The notes: generated by a model not told the origin, from the letters alone. Positions 32,972 to 42,977 are shown, counted from the first letter of the stretch. The stretch is 64,000 nt of DNA from Paludibacteraceae bacterium (GCA_016937795.1 JAFGVV010000049.1:124001-188000), one strand, 5' to 3'. Numbers and translations are program-made.

Positions 32972-34126
32972 ATGACTTCATACAGGAATTATCATATAAA
33001 ATCGAAGACACGTTTCGACGAAATAATGGAAGGAATAAATCCTTATTTTTTCCAGATATCGCGTTACCTGCTGGCCATTGTATTTATTTTTTCAGGATTT
33101 GTAAAGGCTGTCGACCCGTTGGGTACTACCTATAAAATAGAGGATTATCTGGCTGCTTTCGGCGAACCCTGGTCGCAGTTTTCGTTTATCGCCTTGTGGC
33201 TTTCCATTGCCTTGTCGGCTTTCGAACTGGTTATTGGTCTGAACCTCCTTTTTAAAATAAAAATCCGCAGCAGTGCCGTACTTGCATTGATTTTCATGCT
33301 GGTAATGACGCCTCTTACGCTTTATATTGCACTTAAAAACCCGGTAACCGACTGTGGTTGTTTTGGCGACGCACTGATTATCAGCAACTGGGAAACCTTC
33401 TGGAAAAATGTGGTTTTGCTGATACTTGTACTTGTCCTGCTTTTTACCTCATCCAAATCGCGCCCCGTATTTCTTTCGGGCATCGAATGGCTGATTATTT
33501 CGGTGTTTGTGGGTATCAGCATGGCAATATCGCTCTATAGCTACAACTTTCTGCCCATGATCGATTTTCGTCCCTACAAAATTGGCAGCAATATCCCCGA
33601 AAAAATGAAAATCCCGGAAGGCGCTCCTACCGACAAATACGAAACGACCTTTATTTACGAAAGAAACGGTGAACAAAAGGAATTTACCATCGAAAACTAT
33701 CCGAAAGACGATAGCACATGGGTGTTTGTAGATCAGAAAACCACCCTGATCTCAAAAGGTTACGAAGCTCCTATTCATAACTTCAGCATTATCGACCAGC
33801 ACTTTGATGATATTACCGAAGATGTGCTTCAGTATAAAGAAGGAACATATCTGGTGGTTATTTACGATATTCAAAAAGCATCTACCAAAGGATTGCTTCG
33901 CGCCGAAGAAATTTACAAAAAACACAAAGATACCGACACCCGTTTTTACGTACTTACAGGCTCATCAGACGATGCAATAGCAAGTGTACGCGCCGAAACG
34001 GGTATTACTTTTCCGTTCTGCAAGACTGACCCTATTACGCTGAAAACAATTATTCGCGCCAATCCGGGCCTGGTATATCTCGAAAACGGAACTGTGAAAG
34101 GTAAATGGAACTGGAGAGACTTTTGA
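32972..34126 (+). CDS. BT_3928-like DoxX/MauE-type membrane protein with C-terminal thioredoxin-like region
   Basis: 384 residues. The N-terminal half (about 20-190) has four to five hydrophobic segments of DoxX/MauE type, including SRYLLAIVFIFSGFVKAVDP and VTDCGCFGDALI with a CxC pair. The C-terminal half (about 215-384) is soluble and resembles a thioredoxin-like fold with FPFCKTDPITLKTIIRANPG and no CxxC. The family is conserved in Bacteroidales beside tpiA, and a role in redox or terminal-acceptor chemistry is only suggested by the DoxX relation. Confidence 0.85.
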   Translation: MTSYRNYHIKSKTRFDEIMEGINPYFFQISRYLLAIVFIFSGFVKAVDPLGTTYKIEDYLAAFGEPWSQFSFIALWLSIALSAFELVIGLNLLFKIKIRSSAVLALIFMLVMTPLTLYIALKNPVTDCGCFGDALIISNWETFWKNVVLLILVLVLLFTSSKSRPVFLSGIEWLIISVFVGISMAISLYSYNFLPMIDFRPYKIGSNIPEKMKIPEGAPTDKYETTFIYERNGEQKEFTIENYPKDDSTWVFVDQKTTLISKGYEAPIHNFSIIDQHFDDITEDVLQYKEGTYLVVIYDIQKASTKGLLRAEEIYKKHKDTDTRFYVLTGSSDDAIASVRAETGITFPFCKTDPITLKTIIRANPGLVYLENGTVKGKWNWRDF

Positions 34127-34378
34127 CAGTTGACAGTTGATAGTTGAGAATTGAGAATTGAGAATGTAGAATGTAGAATTGAGAATGAAGAATAATTGAT
34201 TTGCGATATATGAGTATCATTTCCGGGAACCGAAATCTTCAAATTTTCAAATATCAAATTTTCAAATCAAAACTCTGAAACCTGAAACTCTGAAACCTGA
34301 AACTTTGAAACACGAAACGCGAAACACGAAACACGAAACACGAAACACGAAATAATTATTTTTAAACAATAAAGAAAA
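34127..34378. repeat. Word-like repeats between BT_3928-like gene and tpiA
   Basis: GACAGTTGACAGTTGATAGT, then GAGAATTGAGAATGTAGAAT words, a degenerate core near 34216-34232, then TCAAATTTTCAAAT and GAAACCTGAAACTCTGAAAC words, ending in a run of CACGAAA heptamers to 34350. This is copy 4 of the composite repeat, inverted. Confidence 0.75.
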
Positions 34379-35134
34379 ATGAGAAAAAACATTGTTGCAG
34401 GAAACTGGAAAATGAACAAAACGCTTCAGGAAGGTTTGGCACTTGCTACCGAACTGAATGCTGCACTCGAAGGTGCTACTCTTAAATGTGATGTGGTAAT
34501 CGGAACTCCGTTTATTCATCTGGCTGCTGTAGCTGCTGCTGTAAATACCAAAGTGGTTGGTGTGGCTGCTCAAAACTGTGCCGACAAAGCATCGGGTGCA
34601 TACACAGGTGAAGTAAGTGCTGCTATGCTAAAATCTACCGGAGCTGAGTATGTCATCCTTGGTCACTCTGAACGTCGCGAGTATTATGGCGAAACAAGCG
34701 CTATTCTGAACAGCAAAGTAGAACTGGCACTGGCTAACGGCCTTACTCCTATCTATTGCTGTGGTGAAGCGCTGGACGTGCGTAACGCTAACGAACAGAA
34801 TGCTTATGTACAGAAACAACTCGAAGAAACTGTGTTCAACCTGAGCGCCGACGATTTTGCTAAAATCGTAATTGCTTACGAACCTATCTGGGCAATCGGT
34901 ACCGGCGTAACTGCTTCGACCGAACAGGCTCAGGAAATGCTTGCCTTTATCCGCACGCTGATTGCTGAAAAATTCGGAAAAGACATGGCTGAAAACACTT
35001 CTATCCTTTACGGTGGTAGCTGTAATGCTAAAAATGCTCCTGAACTTTTCGCTCAGCCTGACATTGATGGTGGTCTGATTGGTGGTGCTTCGCTGAAAGT
35101 GGAAGACTTCAAAGCCATTATCGACGCTTTTTAA
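34379..35134 (+). CDS. tpiA: Triosephosphate isomerase
   Basis: 251 residues, the standard length. It interconverts dihydroxyacetone phosphate and glyceraldehyde 3-phosphate in glycolysis. All catalytic residues are visible: N9 and K11 in AGNWKMN, H96 in ILGHSERR, E168 in [12 protein letters not shown]. The phosphate-binding [13 protein letters not shown] and GGLIGGASL near the end are intact. A terminator follows at 35166-35200. No promoter was evident in the repeat-rich upstream gap. Confidence 0.98.
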   Translation: MRKNIVAGNWKMNKTLQEGLALATELNAALEGATLKCDVVIGTPFIHLAAVAAAVNTKVVGVAAQNCADKASGAYTGEVSAAMLKSTGAEYVILGHSERREYYGETSAILNSKVELALANGLTPIYCCGEALDVRNANEQNAYVQKQLEETVFNLSADDFAKIVIAYEPIWAIGTGVTASTEQAQEMLAFIRTLIAEKFGKDMAENTSILYGGSCNAKNAPELFAQPDIDGGLIGGASLKVEDFKAIIDAF

Positions 35135-35165
35135 GCTAAAAAGCAAATATATTGCGAATTAAAAT

Positions 35166-35200
35166 AAATCCTGTGATGATAGCATTACAGGATTTTTTTA
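35166..35200 (+). terminator. tpiA terminator
   Basis: AAATCCTGT (35166-35174), a 12-nt loop and ACAGGATTT (35187-35195) running into a T tract. Confidence 0.85.
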
Positions 35201-35208
35201 TACTTTTG
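35201..35208 (+). promoter_or_regulatory. -7 box of the Sua5/YrdC gene
   Basis: TACTTTTG, matching TAnnTTTG, lies 37 bp before the ATG at 35246 and directly after the tpiA terminator. Confidence 0.65.
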
Positions 35209-35245
35209 CGCTTCCAAAAAAGACAGAAATATCAGGTAGAAAAAG

Positions 35246-35854
35246 ATGCTGCTAAAATTATACGAAAAGAACCCCAACCCTGCACAAATCCGACATGTCG
35301 CCGAAGTGCTCCGTCATGGTGGAATTATCATTATTCCCACCGACTCGGTTTATGCTTTTGCCTGCGATATTTTTAATGCCCGTGGAGTGGAATTTATATC
35401 ACGCCTGAAGGACAAAGATCTGCGCAAAACAAACCTTTCGTTTATTTGCCACGAAATGGCTCAGATCAGCGAGTTTGCCAAGATGGACGACAATGCATTT
35501 AAGCTGATAAAGAAAAATCTGCCGGGCGCTTTTACCTTTATTCTGAATGGTAGCAGCAAACTTCCAAAACTTTTCAAAAACAAAAAAACTGTCGGCATTC
35601 GTATGCCCGACAATAATATTGCGCTTGCCATTGTACGCGAACTGGGTAATCCGGTAATGACAAGTTCCATTTTCACCAACGACGAAAGCATGGAGTATTT
35701 CACCGACCCTGAGTTGATCGACGAGAAATTCGGTCAGCAGGTCGATCTGGTTATTGATGGCGGTTACGGTGGCTCAGTGCACTCCACTATTGTGGATTGC
35801 ACCGGCGACGAAATAGAAGTTGTACGCGAAGGCGCAGGAGAATTAATGGAATAA
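35246..35854 (+). CDS. L-threonylcarbamoyladenylate synthase (Sua5/YciO/YrdC family)
   Basis: 202 residues. HVAEVLRHGGIIIIPTDSVY contains the K/H-x-x-G-x-x-x-x-P-T-x-T/S-x-Y start of the YrdC fold, and LPGAFTFILNGSSKLP, VGIRMPDN and STIVDCTGDEIEVVREG complete it. YrdC/Sua5 enzymes make threonylcarbamoyl-AMP from Thr, bicarbonate and ATP for tRNA t6A. The first catalytic motif here reads FACDI rather than the usual L-x-x-D, as in the YciO branch, so the protein could be YciO-like with an uncertain role. The Sua5 C-terminal domain is absent. Confidence 0.9.
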   Translation: MLLKLYEKNPNPAQIRHVAEVLRHGGIIIIPTDSVYAFACDIFNARGVEFISRLKDKDLRKTNLSFICHEMAQISEFAKMDDNAFKLIKKNLPGAFTFILNGSSKLPKLFKNKKTVGIRMPDNNIALAIVRELGNPVMTSSIFTNDESMEYFTDPELIDEKFGQQVDLVIDGGYGGSVHSTIVDCTGDEIEVVREGAGELME

Positions 35855-35876
35855 TCCTCCTGCTTTTACCAACGGG

Positions 35877-36590
35877 TTACAATGTCAAAGGCACTTCCAT
35901 TAGCAGCAGTCTTGTCCCTTCAAACACTTTAAATACAAGTTCACCGGCATCCCAAACGCCGAGTCCATCTCTTTTCGAGAGTTTTGTGCCTGCCACTTCG
36001 GCTTCACCTTCGAGTACAAACACATACAAGCCATTTCCCTGTTTTTTGAACTGATAATTACGACTCAATTCCTGATCAAATTCTCCCAAATGAAACCAGG
36101 CTTGCTGATGCACCCACACGCCCTGATCATCTGCATTGGGCGAAAGAATCTGATAAAATTCATTCTGCTGAGCAATATCTTCAATTGAAATCTGATCGTA
36201 GCGTGGTGTCACATTTTTCTTATCGGGAAAAACCCAGATCTGAAGAAATTTCACTTCCGAATCTTTGCGCTTGTTATACTCGCTGTGATAAATCCCCGTT
36301 CCGGCGCTCATCACCTGCACTTCGCCTTTTTTAATCACAGCCACATTGTGCATACTATCCTTGTGCTGAAGTTCACCTTCGAGTGGAATGGAGATAATTT
36401 CCATATTGTCGTGCGGATGCGTTCCGAAACCCATGCCCGGAACTACAGTATCATCATTTAGCACGCGCAGTGCGCCAAAATGAATACGTTCGGGGTTGTA
36501 ATAACCTGCAAAACTGAATGTATGATAAGAATTGAGCCAACCATGATTGGCATGACCTCTGGTAGTCGATTTGTGTAAAACGGTTTTCAT
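35877..36590 (-). CDS. Pirin-family protein (YhhW-like)
   Basis: 237 residues, two cupin domains. HGWLNSYHTFSFAGYYNPER, FGTHPHDNMEIISIPLEGEL and VQVMSAGTGIYHSEYN carry the metal-binding His-x-His, His and Glu residues of the first cupin. Relatives such as YhhW have quercetinase activity in vitro or act as redox sensors; the physiological role is unclear. It converges with the Sua5/YrdC gene, 22 bp apart. Confidence 0.93.
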   Translation of the reverse strand: MKTVLHKSTTRGHANHGWLNSYHTFSFAGYYNPERIHFGALRVLNDDTVVPGMGFGTHPHDNMEIISIPLEGELQHKDSMHNVAVIKKGEVQVMSAGTGIYHSEYNKRKDSEVKFLQIWVFPDKKNVTPRYDQISIEDIAQQNEFYQILSPNADDQGVWVHQQAWFHLGEFDQELSRNYQFKKQGNGLYVFVLEGEAEVAGTKLSKRDGLGVWDAGELVFKVFEGTRLLLMEVPLTL

Positions 36591-37059
36591 AATTGTATGT
36601 TTTTATTATGTTTTTATTATGTTTTTATTATTGTCCGGTAAAAATCACTAGATTCTTCGCTTCGCTCTGAATGACAGTATTTTGAATTGACTTTGTTTGT
36701 GAGGGGGTAGGTTGGCGGCTTCGCCGGCAACCTACCCCCTCACAAACATATAACTAGCTGATTGTCATCTCGAACGGAGTGAGAGATCTCATTTTAGTCA
36801 TTTTAAAATTTTTACCTGATAGCACAGAAAGTTTTTGTTTGAATAAATGTGTGATTGAAGTGTTATATTTTGCTTCTGAATCACATTACAAAATTACAAA
36901 CAACAATAGCTATGAAAACTACAAAAAACAGGTAGTTAATTGCAAAAAAGCAGACAAAATAGTTTGAAACTAAAAAAACGGACTTACCAATTAAAGGCAA
37001 GTCCGTTTTTTCTCTTTCTTTAAGTCCCTCTCCTCAAGGAAAGGGATTTAGGGTGAGGT
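36591..37059. repeat. Intergenic region with a long hairpin and terminator
   Basis: 36695-36719 and 36723-36747 form a 25-bp stem with one mismatch and loop TTC (GTTTGTGAGGGGGTAGGTTG arm). TTCGCTTCGCTCTGAATGAC and GTCATCTCGAACGGAGTGAG words surround it, forming a REP-like unit. A small open frame at 36779-36967 has no recognisable features and is not called. A terminator is at 36972-37011. Confidence 0.7.
36972..37011 (-). terminator. Bidirectional terminator downstream of mutB
   Basis: AAAAAACGGACTT (36973-36985), loop, AAGTCCGTTTTTT (36999-37011). A and T runs on both sides allow use in either direction; mutB on the minus strand ends about 50 bp before it. Confidence 0.85.
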
Positions 37060-39183
37060 CTAGTCTTCCAGCAAAATATCCATAATGGTACAAGCTGCTT
37101 TTGCCACAGGCGAGCCGGGGCCAAAGATAGCAGCCACACCAGCTTTGTACAGATAATCGTAATCCTGAGCAGGAATAACTCCACCCGCAATCACAATAAT
37201 ATCTTCGCGACCAAGTTTCTTCAACTCTTCCATTACCTGAGGAATCAAAGTTTTGTGACCAGCAGCCAATGACGATACGCCCATTACGTTCACATCGTTT
37301 TCTACCGCTTGTTTGGCAGCTTCGGCCGGAGTCTGGAACAATGGTCCCATATCCACGTCGAAACCACAGTCGGCATAACCGGTAGCTACAACTTTAGCAC
37401 CACGGTCGTGACCATCCTGCCCCATTTTGGCAATCATGATACGTGGACGACGACCTTCTTTCTGGGCAAATTTCTCTGTAAGCTCACAAGCACGTTGGAA
37501 ATTCGCATCGTTTTTAGTTTCTGATGAATACACGCCTGAAATTGTTCTGATGGTTGCTTTATAACGACCTGCCACTGCTTCGCAGGCATCTGAGATTTCG
37601 CCTAATGAAGCACGCACGCGGGCAGCTTCAACGGCTAATTCCAACAAGTTACCGTTTCCGGTTTTAGCACATTCAGTAATGGCAGCCAAAGCAGCCTGAA
37701 CAGCAGCTTCGTCGCGGTTAGCACGCAATTGTTGTAAACGTTCGATTTGTTGCAGACGAACCGCTGTGTTGTCAACCTCCAAAATATCAATTGGGTCTTC
37801 TTTTTCCAAACGGTATTGGTTTACACCCACAATAATTTGATTTCCTGAGTCGATACGAGCCTGAGTACGGGCAGCAGCTTCTTCGATACGCATTTTTGGA
37901 ATACCTGTTTCGATAGCCGCAGCCATACCACCCAGTTTTTCTACTTCTTCGATCAACGCCCATGCTTTTTCAGCCAGTTCGTTTGTCAACGATTCTACAT
38001 AATAAGAACCTGCCCATGGGTCCACCTCGCGGCAAATTTCAGTTTCCTGTTGGATGTAAATTTGTGTGTTACGGGCAATACGAGCCGAGAAATCGGTTGG
38101 TAACGCAATAGCTTCGTCCAATGCATTGGTGTGAAGCGATTGCGTGTGTCCCAATGCAGCAGCCATAGCTTCGATACAGGTACGACCTACGTTGTTGAAC
38201 GGATCTTGTTCAGTCAACGACCAGCCTGAAGTTTGTGAGTGTGTACGCAATGCCAGTGATTTTGGGTTTTTAGGGTTGAACTGTTTTACAATTTTGGCCC
38301 ACAACATACGTGCAGCACGCATTTTGGCAATTTCCATAAAGTGATTCATACCAATTGCCCAGAAGAATGACAAACGTGGAGCGAACGAGTCGATATCCAT
38401 ACCTGCATTTACTCCGGCACGAAGATATTCAAGTCCATCGGCCAAGGTGTAAGCCAACTCAATATCGGCAGTGGCACCAGCCTCCTGCATGTGGTAACCC
38501 GAGATAGAAATAGAGTTGAACTTAGGCATTTTTTGAGAAGTAAACTCAAAAATATCAGCAATAATCTTCATCGAGAATTTAGGTGGATAGATATAAGTAT
38601 TACGCACCATGAATTCTTTCAAAATATCGTTTTGGATCGTCCCCGCCATTTCTTCGAGTTTAGCTCCCTGCTCCAAACCTGCATTGATATAAAATGCAAG
38701 AATAGGAAGTACAGCACCGTTCATGGTCATCGAAACCGACATCTTATTCAATGGAATACCATCGAACAAAACCTTCATATCTTCAACCGAACAGATAGAC
38801 ACACCCGCTTTACCAACGTCGCCCACCACACGCTCGTGATCGGCATCGTAGCCACGGTGTGTGGCCAAGTCGAATGCTACCGAAAGACCTTTCTGACCAG
38901 CAGCCAGGTTACGACGGTAAAATGCATTTGATTCTTCAGCTGTAGAGAATCCGGCATACTGACGGATAGTCCATGGTTGCATAGCGTACATTACCGAGTA
39001 AGGTCCGCGTAAATAAGGAGGAAGACCGGCAGCATAGTTCAAATGATCGAATCCTGCAATATCTTCTTTTGTATAAAATGGTTTCACCGGAATAAGCTCA
39101 GGAGTCAACCAGTTACTTGTAACTTCAGGAGCTACGCCTGTAGTAACATTTTTAATATCTATGTTTTTGAAATTTGGTTTCAT
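37060..39183 (-). CDS. mutB: Methylmalonyl-CoA mutase large (catalytic, B12-binding) subunit
   Basis: 707 residues. It converts succinyl-CoA and (R)-methylmalonyl-CoA with adenosylcobalamin in the propionate pathway. The TIM-barrel part has [38 protein letters not shown] and [20 protein letters not shown]. The C-terminal domain has the cobalamin motif DGHDRG with H592 and FGPGSPV near the end. It is separated from the small-subunit gene by a 116-aa S23-type gene, although the two normally adjoin. A terminator follows. No meaB chaperone gene is in the window. Confidence 0.97.
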   Translation of the reverse strand: MKPNFKNIDIKNVTTGVAPEVTSNWLTPELIPVKPFYTKEDIAGFDHLNYAAGLPPYLRGPYSVMYAMQPWTIRQYAGFSTAEESNAFYRRNLAAGQKGLSVAFDLATHRGYDADHERVVGDVGKAGVSICSVEDMKVLFDGIPLNKMSVSMTMNGAVLPILAFYINAGLEQGAKLEEMAGTIQNDILKEFMVRNTYIYPPKFSMKIIADIFEFTSQKMPKFNSISISGYHMQEAGATADIELAYTLADGLEYLRAGVNAGMDIDSFAPRLSFFWAIGMNHFMEIAKMRAARMLWAKIVKQFNPKNPKSLALRTHSQTSGWSLTEQDPFNNVGRTCIEAMAAALGHTQSLHTNALDEAIALPTDFSARIARNTQIYIQQETEICREVDPWAGSYYVESLTNELAEKAWALIEEVEKLGGMAAAIETGIPKMRIEEAAARTQARIDSGNQIIVGVNQYRLEKEDPIDILEVDNTAVRLQQIERLQQLRANRDEAAVQAALAAITECAKTGNGNLLELAVEAARVRASLGEISDACEAVAGRYKATIRTISGVYSSETKNDANFQRACELTEKFAQKEGRRPRIMIAKMGQDGHDRGAKVVATGYADCGFDVDMGPLFQTPAEAAKQAVENDVNVMGVSSLAAGHKTLIPQVMEELKKLGREDIIVIAGGVIPAQDYDYLYKAGVAAIFGPGSPVAKAACTIMDILLED

Positions 39184-39247
39184 TTTTTAGATTTTTAGAA
39201 TAAAGAATAAAGAACAAAGACAAATACTTTCGTCTTTGAAAAATCTC

Positions 39248-39598
39248 CTAATCCAATTTATTTTTAAATCCTGTTATCATTTTTTGAAGTTCAATGATTT
39301 TATTCTGAATATCTTCTAAAGCCATTGAATCAATATATTTTAAGTTTAATACGATTATTAATTCAGTTTCCAGTTCAAGCAAAGATCCAACAGACATTTC
39401 CAAAAAACGTGTAAAATCTTTATTACTCGTCTTTGCAGAACCTTCAGCAATATTTGTTGGAACAGAAACAGCTGCACGCTGCATTTGGGACATCAAACCA
39501 AATCGTTCATGACTTGGAAAAGTGTTGGTTAACTTATATATTTCAGTTACCAAACTCATTGATTTAATCCATATATCTAATTTCCTGAAATTATGCAT
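39248..39598 (-). CDS. Four-helix-bundle protein of the S23/23S-rRNA-intervening-sequence (IVP) family
   Basis: 116 residues. FRKLDIWIKSMSLVTEIYKL, FGLMSQMQRAAVSVPTNIAE-GSA and FTRFLEMSVGSLLELETELI are family hallmarks. S23 genes occur inside 23S rRNA intervening sequences and as free-standing genes; the function is unknown. Here it splits the mutA-mutB pair. It is flanked by approximate inverted repeats of CTTTGTCTTT words (39611-39644 and 39203-39238, with AGAACAAAGA arms), which suggests that the gene and repeats inserted as a unit. Confidence 0.93.
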   Translation of the reverse strand: MHNFRKLDIWIKSMSLVTEIYKLTNTFPSHERFGLMSQMQRAAVSVPTNIAEGSAKTSNKDFTRFLEMSVGSLLELETELIIVLNLKYIDSMALEDIQNKIIELQKMITGFKNKLD

Positions 39599-39642
39599 AT
39601 GCTGGTTCTTCTGTCTTTGATCTTTTGTCTTTGCTCTTTGTT

Positions 39643-41526
39643 CTAAACCAATTTCGCATTAAAAGCTTTCAACGTTTCCAGCACATTGGTTTTTACATTA
39701 ATAAAATGTTCAATTCCAATGGCTTTCAGATCGTCGGTACAAGCAGGCGCACCGGCTACCACGAAAAGTTGTTTTCCGTCGATAGCTTTGAAAGCAGCAG
39801 GAGCAAGTTCGGCATACTCGTCGTCGCTTGAGCAAAGCACGATAATGTCGGCACCGGCAGCCTGAGCAGCAGCTACCCCTTCTTCAACTGTTTTGAAACC
39901 AAGATTATCAACCACTTCGTAACCTGCACAAGCAAAGAAGTTACAAGAGAACTGAGCACGGGCGAGGCGCATGGCAAGACTACCAATTGTCAGCATAAAT
40001 GCTTTCGGACGTTTGGCAGCAGCTTCAGTTGCAAAGCGCAAAGCTTCAAATTCTTCAGCAGCACGTACAGAAACAAGAGTTTCAGTAGCATTTTCATTTT
40101 GCTCACCAGAGGCTGATTTTTCCACTTTAGCAGCTGCAGTTTCGTTGAAGTTAGGGAACTGGTTTGTTCCGAGTAGCACTTCGCGACGACTTGAAACTGA
40201 CTTCAAGCGCTTTGTGGCAGTTTCTTTCACTGCTTTCTGAACTGTTCCTGCTTTTACAGCAGCAAAGAATCCACCATTGTCCTCAATTTCGAGGAAGAGT
40301 TTCCATGCCTGTGCTGCAATATTATTTGTAAGTGTTTCGATATAATATGAACCGGCAGCAGGGTCGGCCACTTTGTCGAAATGCGATTCTTCTTTCAGAA
40401 GCAATTGCTGATTGCGGGCAATGCGTTCAGAAAACTCGTCGCCTTTTTTATATGTACTATCGTAAGGTAATACTGTGAGTGAGTTTACACCACCCAAAGT
40501 AGCACTCATAGCTTCGGTTTGAGTACGAAGCATATTTACGTTCGCATCGAAAATAGTTTTGTTGAATTCAGAGGTTTGAGCATGAATGCGCATTTTGGCA
40601 GCACATTTGCAAATACCGTTTACTGTTTCGGGACAATCAGGACGCAGACATTTACCCTGATAAGCATCCACTATCTGAGCCCAAAGCAATTTGGCAGCAC
40701 GGAATTTGGCAATTTCCATAAAGTAGTTACCGCCCACACCAAAGTTGAATTTGATTCGTTTGGCAACCAGAGATGTTTCACACCCGGCTACTACAAGCGA
40801 CGAGAGATATTCGTTAGCCCAGGCTAATGCATAACCCAGTTCCTGGGCTACAAAAGCGCCGGCATTGCTAAGCGTTGTAGCATTTACGCCAATCACACGG
40901 AAAAACGGAAACGCCAACGACGCTTCGTAAGCAGCTTTTGCTAAGGATACAATTTCTTCTTTAGCATAATCTTTTCCACGAAGCAACATGGAATTCATAG
41001 CATCCCAGTTTACAGACACCTGAATGGTGTGAGGAGCGTAAGCTTTGGATTTAAAATAATCGCTGAGAATAGTGACCAACTGTGCCGAAGTACGGGTACA
41101 TGTTGAAAAGTTCAACTCTACGCAATCGGCGGCAATACCTTCGAGTAAAGTCGCAATGCCTTCGGGAGTTACATCTGCCCGATTCAATTTGAAGCCAAGC
41201 GAATCGACGCCTTTGTTAAGCACATCAAGTGCTTTTGCATTAGCTTCCTTTACATTCATCACTTCAATATCCTGACGAACAAACCATTTGTTGTCGGCTT
41301 TTGTACCCCGCACATAAGGAAAAAGTCCGGGAACAACTTCAGTAGTTTTCAGACCCTGAATGTCTTCGGCACGGTAAAAAGGCATCACATCGAAACCTTC
41401 GTTGGTTTTCCAAACGAGCTTTTTATTAAAATCAGCTCCTTTGAGGTCGGCTGTCACTTTGTCGAGCCATTCCTGAGTAGAAACGGCTGGAAAATCAGCC
41501 AGTAAATTCATTTTTTTTTCTGCCAT
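39643..41526 (-). CDS. mutA: Methylmalonyl-CoA mutase small subunit
   Basis: 627 residues, the non-catalytic partner of MutB. PYVRGTKADNKWFVRQDIEV, AKMRIHAQTSEFNKTIFDAN and DPAAGSYYIETLTNNIAAQA show the mutase barrel. The C-terminal domain (FMLTIGSLAMRLARAQFSCN onward) lacks the cobalamin D-x-H-x-x-G motif, as expected. The promoter box CAAAATTA (41562-41569; TAATTTTG on the minus strand) lies 36 bp before the start. Transcription through the S23 gene into mutB is plausible. Confidence 0.96.
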   Translation of the reverse strand: MAEKKMNLLADFPAVSTQEWLDKVTADLKGADFNKKLVWKTNEGFDVMPFYRAEDIQGLKTTEVVPGLFPYVRGTKADNKWFVRQDIEVMNVKEANAKALDVLNKGVDSLGFKLNRADVTPEGIATLLEGIAADCVELNFSTCTRTSAQLVTILSDYFKSKAYAPHTIQVSVNWDAMNSMLLRGKDYAKEEIVSLAKAAYEASLAFPFFRVIGVNATTLSNAGAFVAQELGYALAWANEYLSSLVVAGCETSLVAKRIKFNFGVGGNYFMEIAKFRAAKLLWAQIVDAYQGKCLRPDCPETVNGICKCAAKMRIHAQTSEFNKTIFDANVNMLRTQTEAMSATLGGVNSLTVLPYDSTYKKGDEFSERIARNQQLLLKEESHFDKVADPAAGSYYIETLTNNIAAQAWKLFLEIEDNGGFFAAVKAGTVQKAVKETATKRLKSVSSRREVLLGTNQFPNFNETAAAKVEKSASGEQNENATETLVSVRAAEEFEALRFATEAAAKRPKAFMLTIGSLAMRLARAQFSCNFFACAGYEVVDNLGFKTVEEGVAAAQAAGADIIVLCSSDDEYAELAPAAFKAIDGKQLFVVAGAPACTDDLKAIGIEHFINVKTNVLETLKAFNAKLV

Positions 41527-41561
41527 AATATATATAGATTTTCGAAATTTCTAAGCGTCTG

Positions 41562-41569
41562 CAAAATTA
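41562..41569 (-). promoter_or_regulatory. -7 box of the mutA promoter
   Basis: TAATTTTG on the minus strand, matching TAnnTTTG. No clear TTTG at -33. Confidence 0.5.
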
Positions 41570-41686
41570 GTATTTTAAGTTGATTTAAAAGTCTGTTTTT
41601 GGTCGAAATGACGCATAATTATAGAAATTTTTCTCTAATTGGTAGTTAATTTCTATATAATTCACAAACTCTACAAAATTATAATG

Positions 41687-41694
41687 TAAATTTG
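41687..41694 (+). promoter_or_regulatory. -7 box of the DUF418 gene promoter
   Basis: TAAATTTG. It overlaps the longest possible upstream start of the frame, so translation must begin downstream; this supports ATG at 41758. Confidence 0.65.
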
Positions 41695-41757
41695 CACCTT
41701 AAATTAAAAAAAACACTCTTCATAATCACATCATATTTATTTTATCAAAAAGAATCT

Positions 41758-42921
41758 ATGTCTTCACCCAATCGCCTTCATGTGGTAGATGCCCTCAGAG
41801 GATTTGCCATTGTCTCCATCATGTTGCTGCACAACATCGAGCATTTCGACTTTTACTATCTTCCCGAAAATCTCCCTGCATGGTTGGTTACGCTCGACAA
41901 AGGCGTTTGGGATACGCTGTTCTTTCTCTTTGGTGGAAAATCATACGCAATATTTGCCCTGCTCTTCGGACTGACTTATTTTATACAAACAGACAACCAG
42001 CAGAAAAAAGGAAATGACTTCAGAGGACGTTTTGCATGGCGATTATTGCTGCTGTTAGGCTTTGGCATTATCAATTCCACATTCTACATGGGCGATATAT
42101 TATTTGTATATGCTTTGTTAGGTTTCACACTTATACCTGTAACAAAACTAAGCAACAAAACGGTTTTCATTACCGCACTGATACTTATGGCTCAACCCGT
42201 AGAACTAATAAAACTTATTTATGGAATTATTTATTCACCACAGCTTGCCGATCCTGCTTCCTGGGTATATTACGAAAAGATACCCGAATACCTCTCGTCC
42301 GACTCATTATTCACCGCCCTGAAAGGGAACATTATGAATGGCAAAATTGCAGTACTGCTCTGGACATGGGAGTATGGCAGAGTATTTCAGACCATATCGC
42401 TCTTTATGTTAGGCATGCTGGCCGGCCGATACGGCATTTTCAGCAATTCGGATAAGAATGTAAGTTTCTGGAAAAAAGTTTTGCTGACAAGCATTATCGC
42501 ATTTATCCCATTATTTTATCTGAAATCCAACATATTGGAATGGGTCAGCACTGTGGCCATAAATCGTCCGCTGGAACTGATTGTTCGGAGCTGGTCGAAC
42601 ATGGCATTTATGCTGGTGTTGGTTTCGGGCTTTGTATTGTTATTCAAGCAAAAGGCTTTTCATAATAAACTCAATGTACTATCGGCCTATGGCAAAATGA
42701 GCATGTCGAACTACATTTTACAATCCATTCTGGGGTCGTTTATTTATTATGGTTTCGGACTCGGACTATACCAATATACAGGAGCGACCTATTCACTATT
42801 AGTTGGGTTGGCATTGGCTGTGATACAGGGTATTTTCAGCACATGGTGGATGAAACATCACAAACAGGGACCGCTGGAAAGCATTTGGCATAAACTTACG
42901 TGGATAGGAAAGAAGAACTGA
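41758..42921 (+). CDS. DUF418-family polytopic membrane protein
   Basis: 387 residues from the ATG at 41758 (a longer frame begins at 41692 but overlaps the promoter). RLHVVDALRGFAIVSIMLLH at the N-terminus and LFGGKSYAIFALLFGLTYFI are typical of DUF418 and related acyltransferase-like membrane families, and a C-terminal YGKMSMSNYILQSILGSFIY matches the DUF418 domain. About eight to ten membrane segments are expected. The function is unknown; some relatives transfer acyl groups. It is monocistronic with its own promoter and terminator. Confidence 0.88.
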   Translation: MSSPNRLHVVDALRGFAIVSIMLLHNIEHFDFYYLPENLPAWLVTLDKGVWDTLFFLFGGKSYAIFALLFGLTYFIQTDNQQKKGNDFRGRFAWRLLLLLGFGIINSTFYMGDILFVYALLGFTLIPVTKLSNKTVFITALILMAQPVELIKLIYGIIYSPQLADPASWVYYEKIPEYLSSDSLFTALKGNIMNGKIAVLLWTWEYGRVFQTISLFMLGMLAGRYGIFSNSDKNVSFWKKVLLTSIIAFIPLFYLKSNILEWVSTVAINRPLELIVRSWSNMAFMLVLVSGFVLLFKQKAFHNKLNVLSAYGKMSMSNYILQSILGSFIYYGFGLGLYQYTGATYSLLVGLALAVIQGIFSTWWMKHHKQGPLESIWHKLTWIGKKN

Positions 42922-42939
42922 TCTTTTACAAAAACATGA

Positions 42940-42977
42940 AGTCCGGACTGACAAAAAATCAGTCCGGACTCTTTTTT
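42940..42977 (+). terminator. Terminator of the DUF418 gene
   Basis: AGTCCGGACTGA (42940-42951), 7-nt loop, TCAGTCCGGACT (42959-42970), then CTTTTTT. Confidence 0.92.

Noticed and set aside
36779..36967. 62-codon + strand frame in the pirin-mutB gap
   Set aside because: AT-rich with a lysine/asparagine-rich end, no family resemblance, no promoter box; it begins within REP-like sequence.
41692..41757. Upstream start for the DUF418 protein
   Set aside because: The start at 41692 overlaps the -7 box TAAATTTG, and the extra 22 residues do not belong to the family N-terminus.
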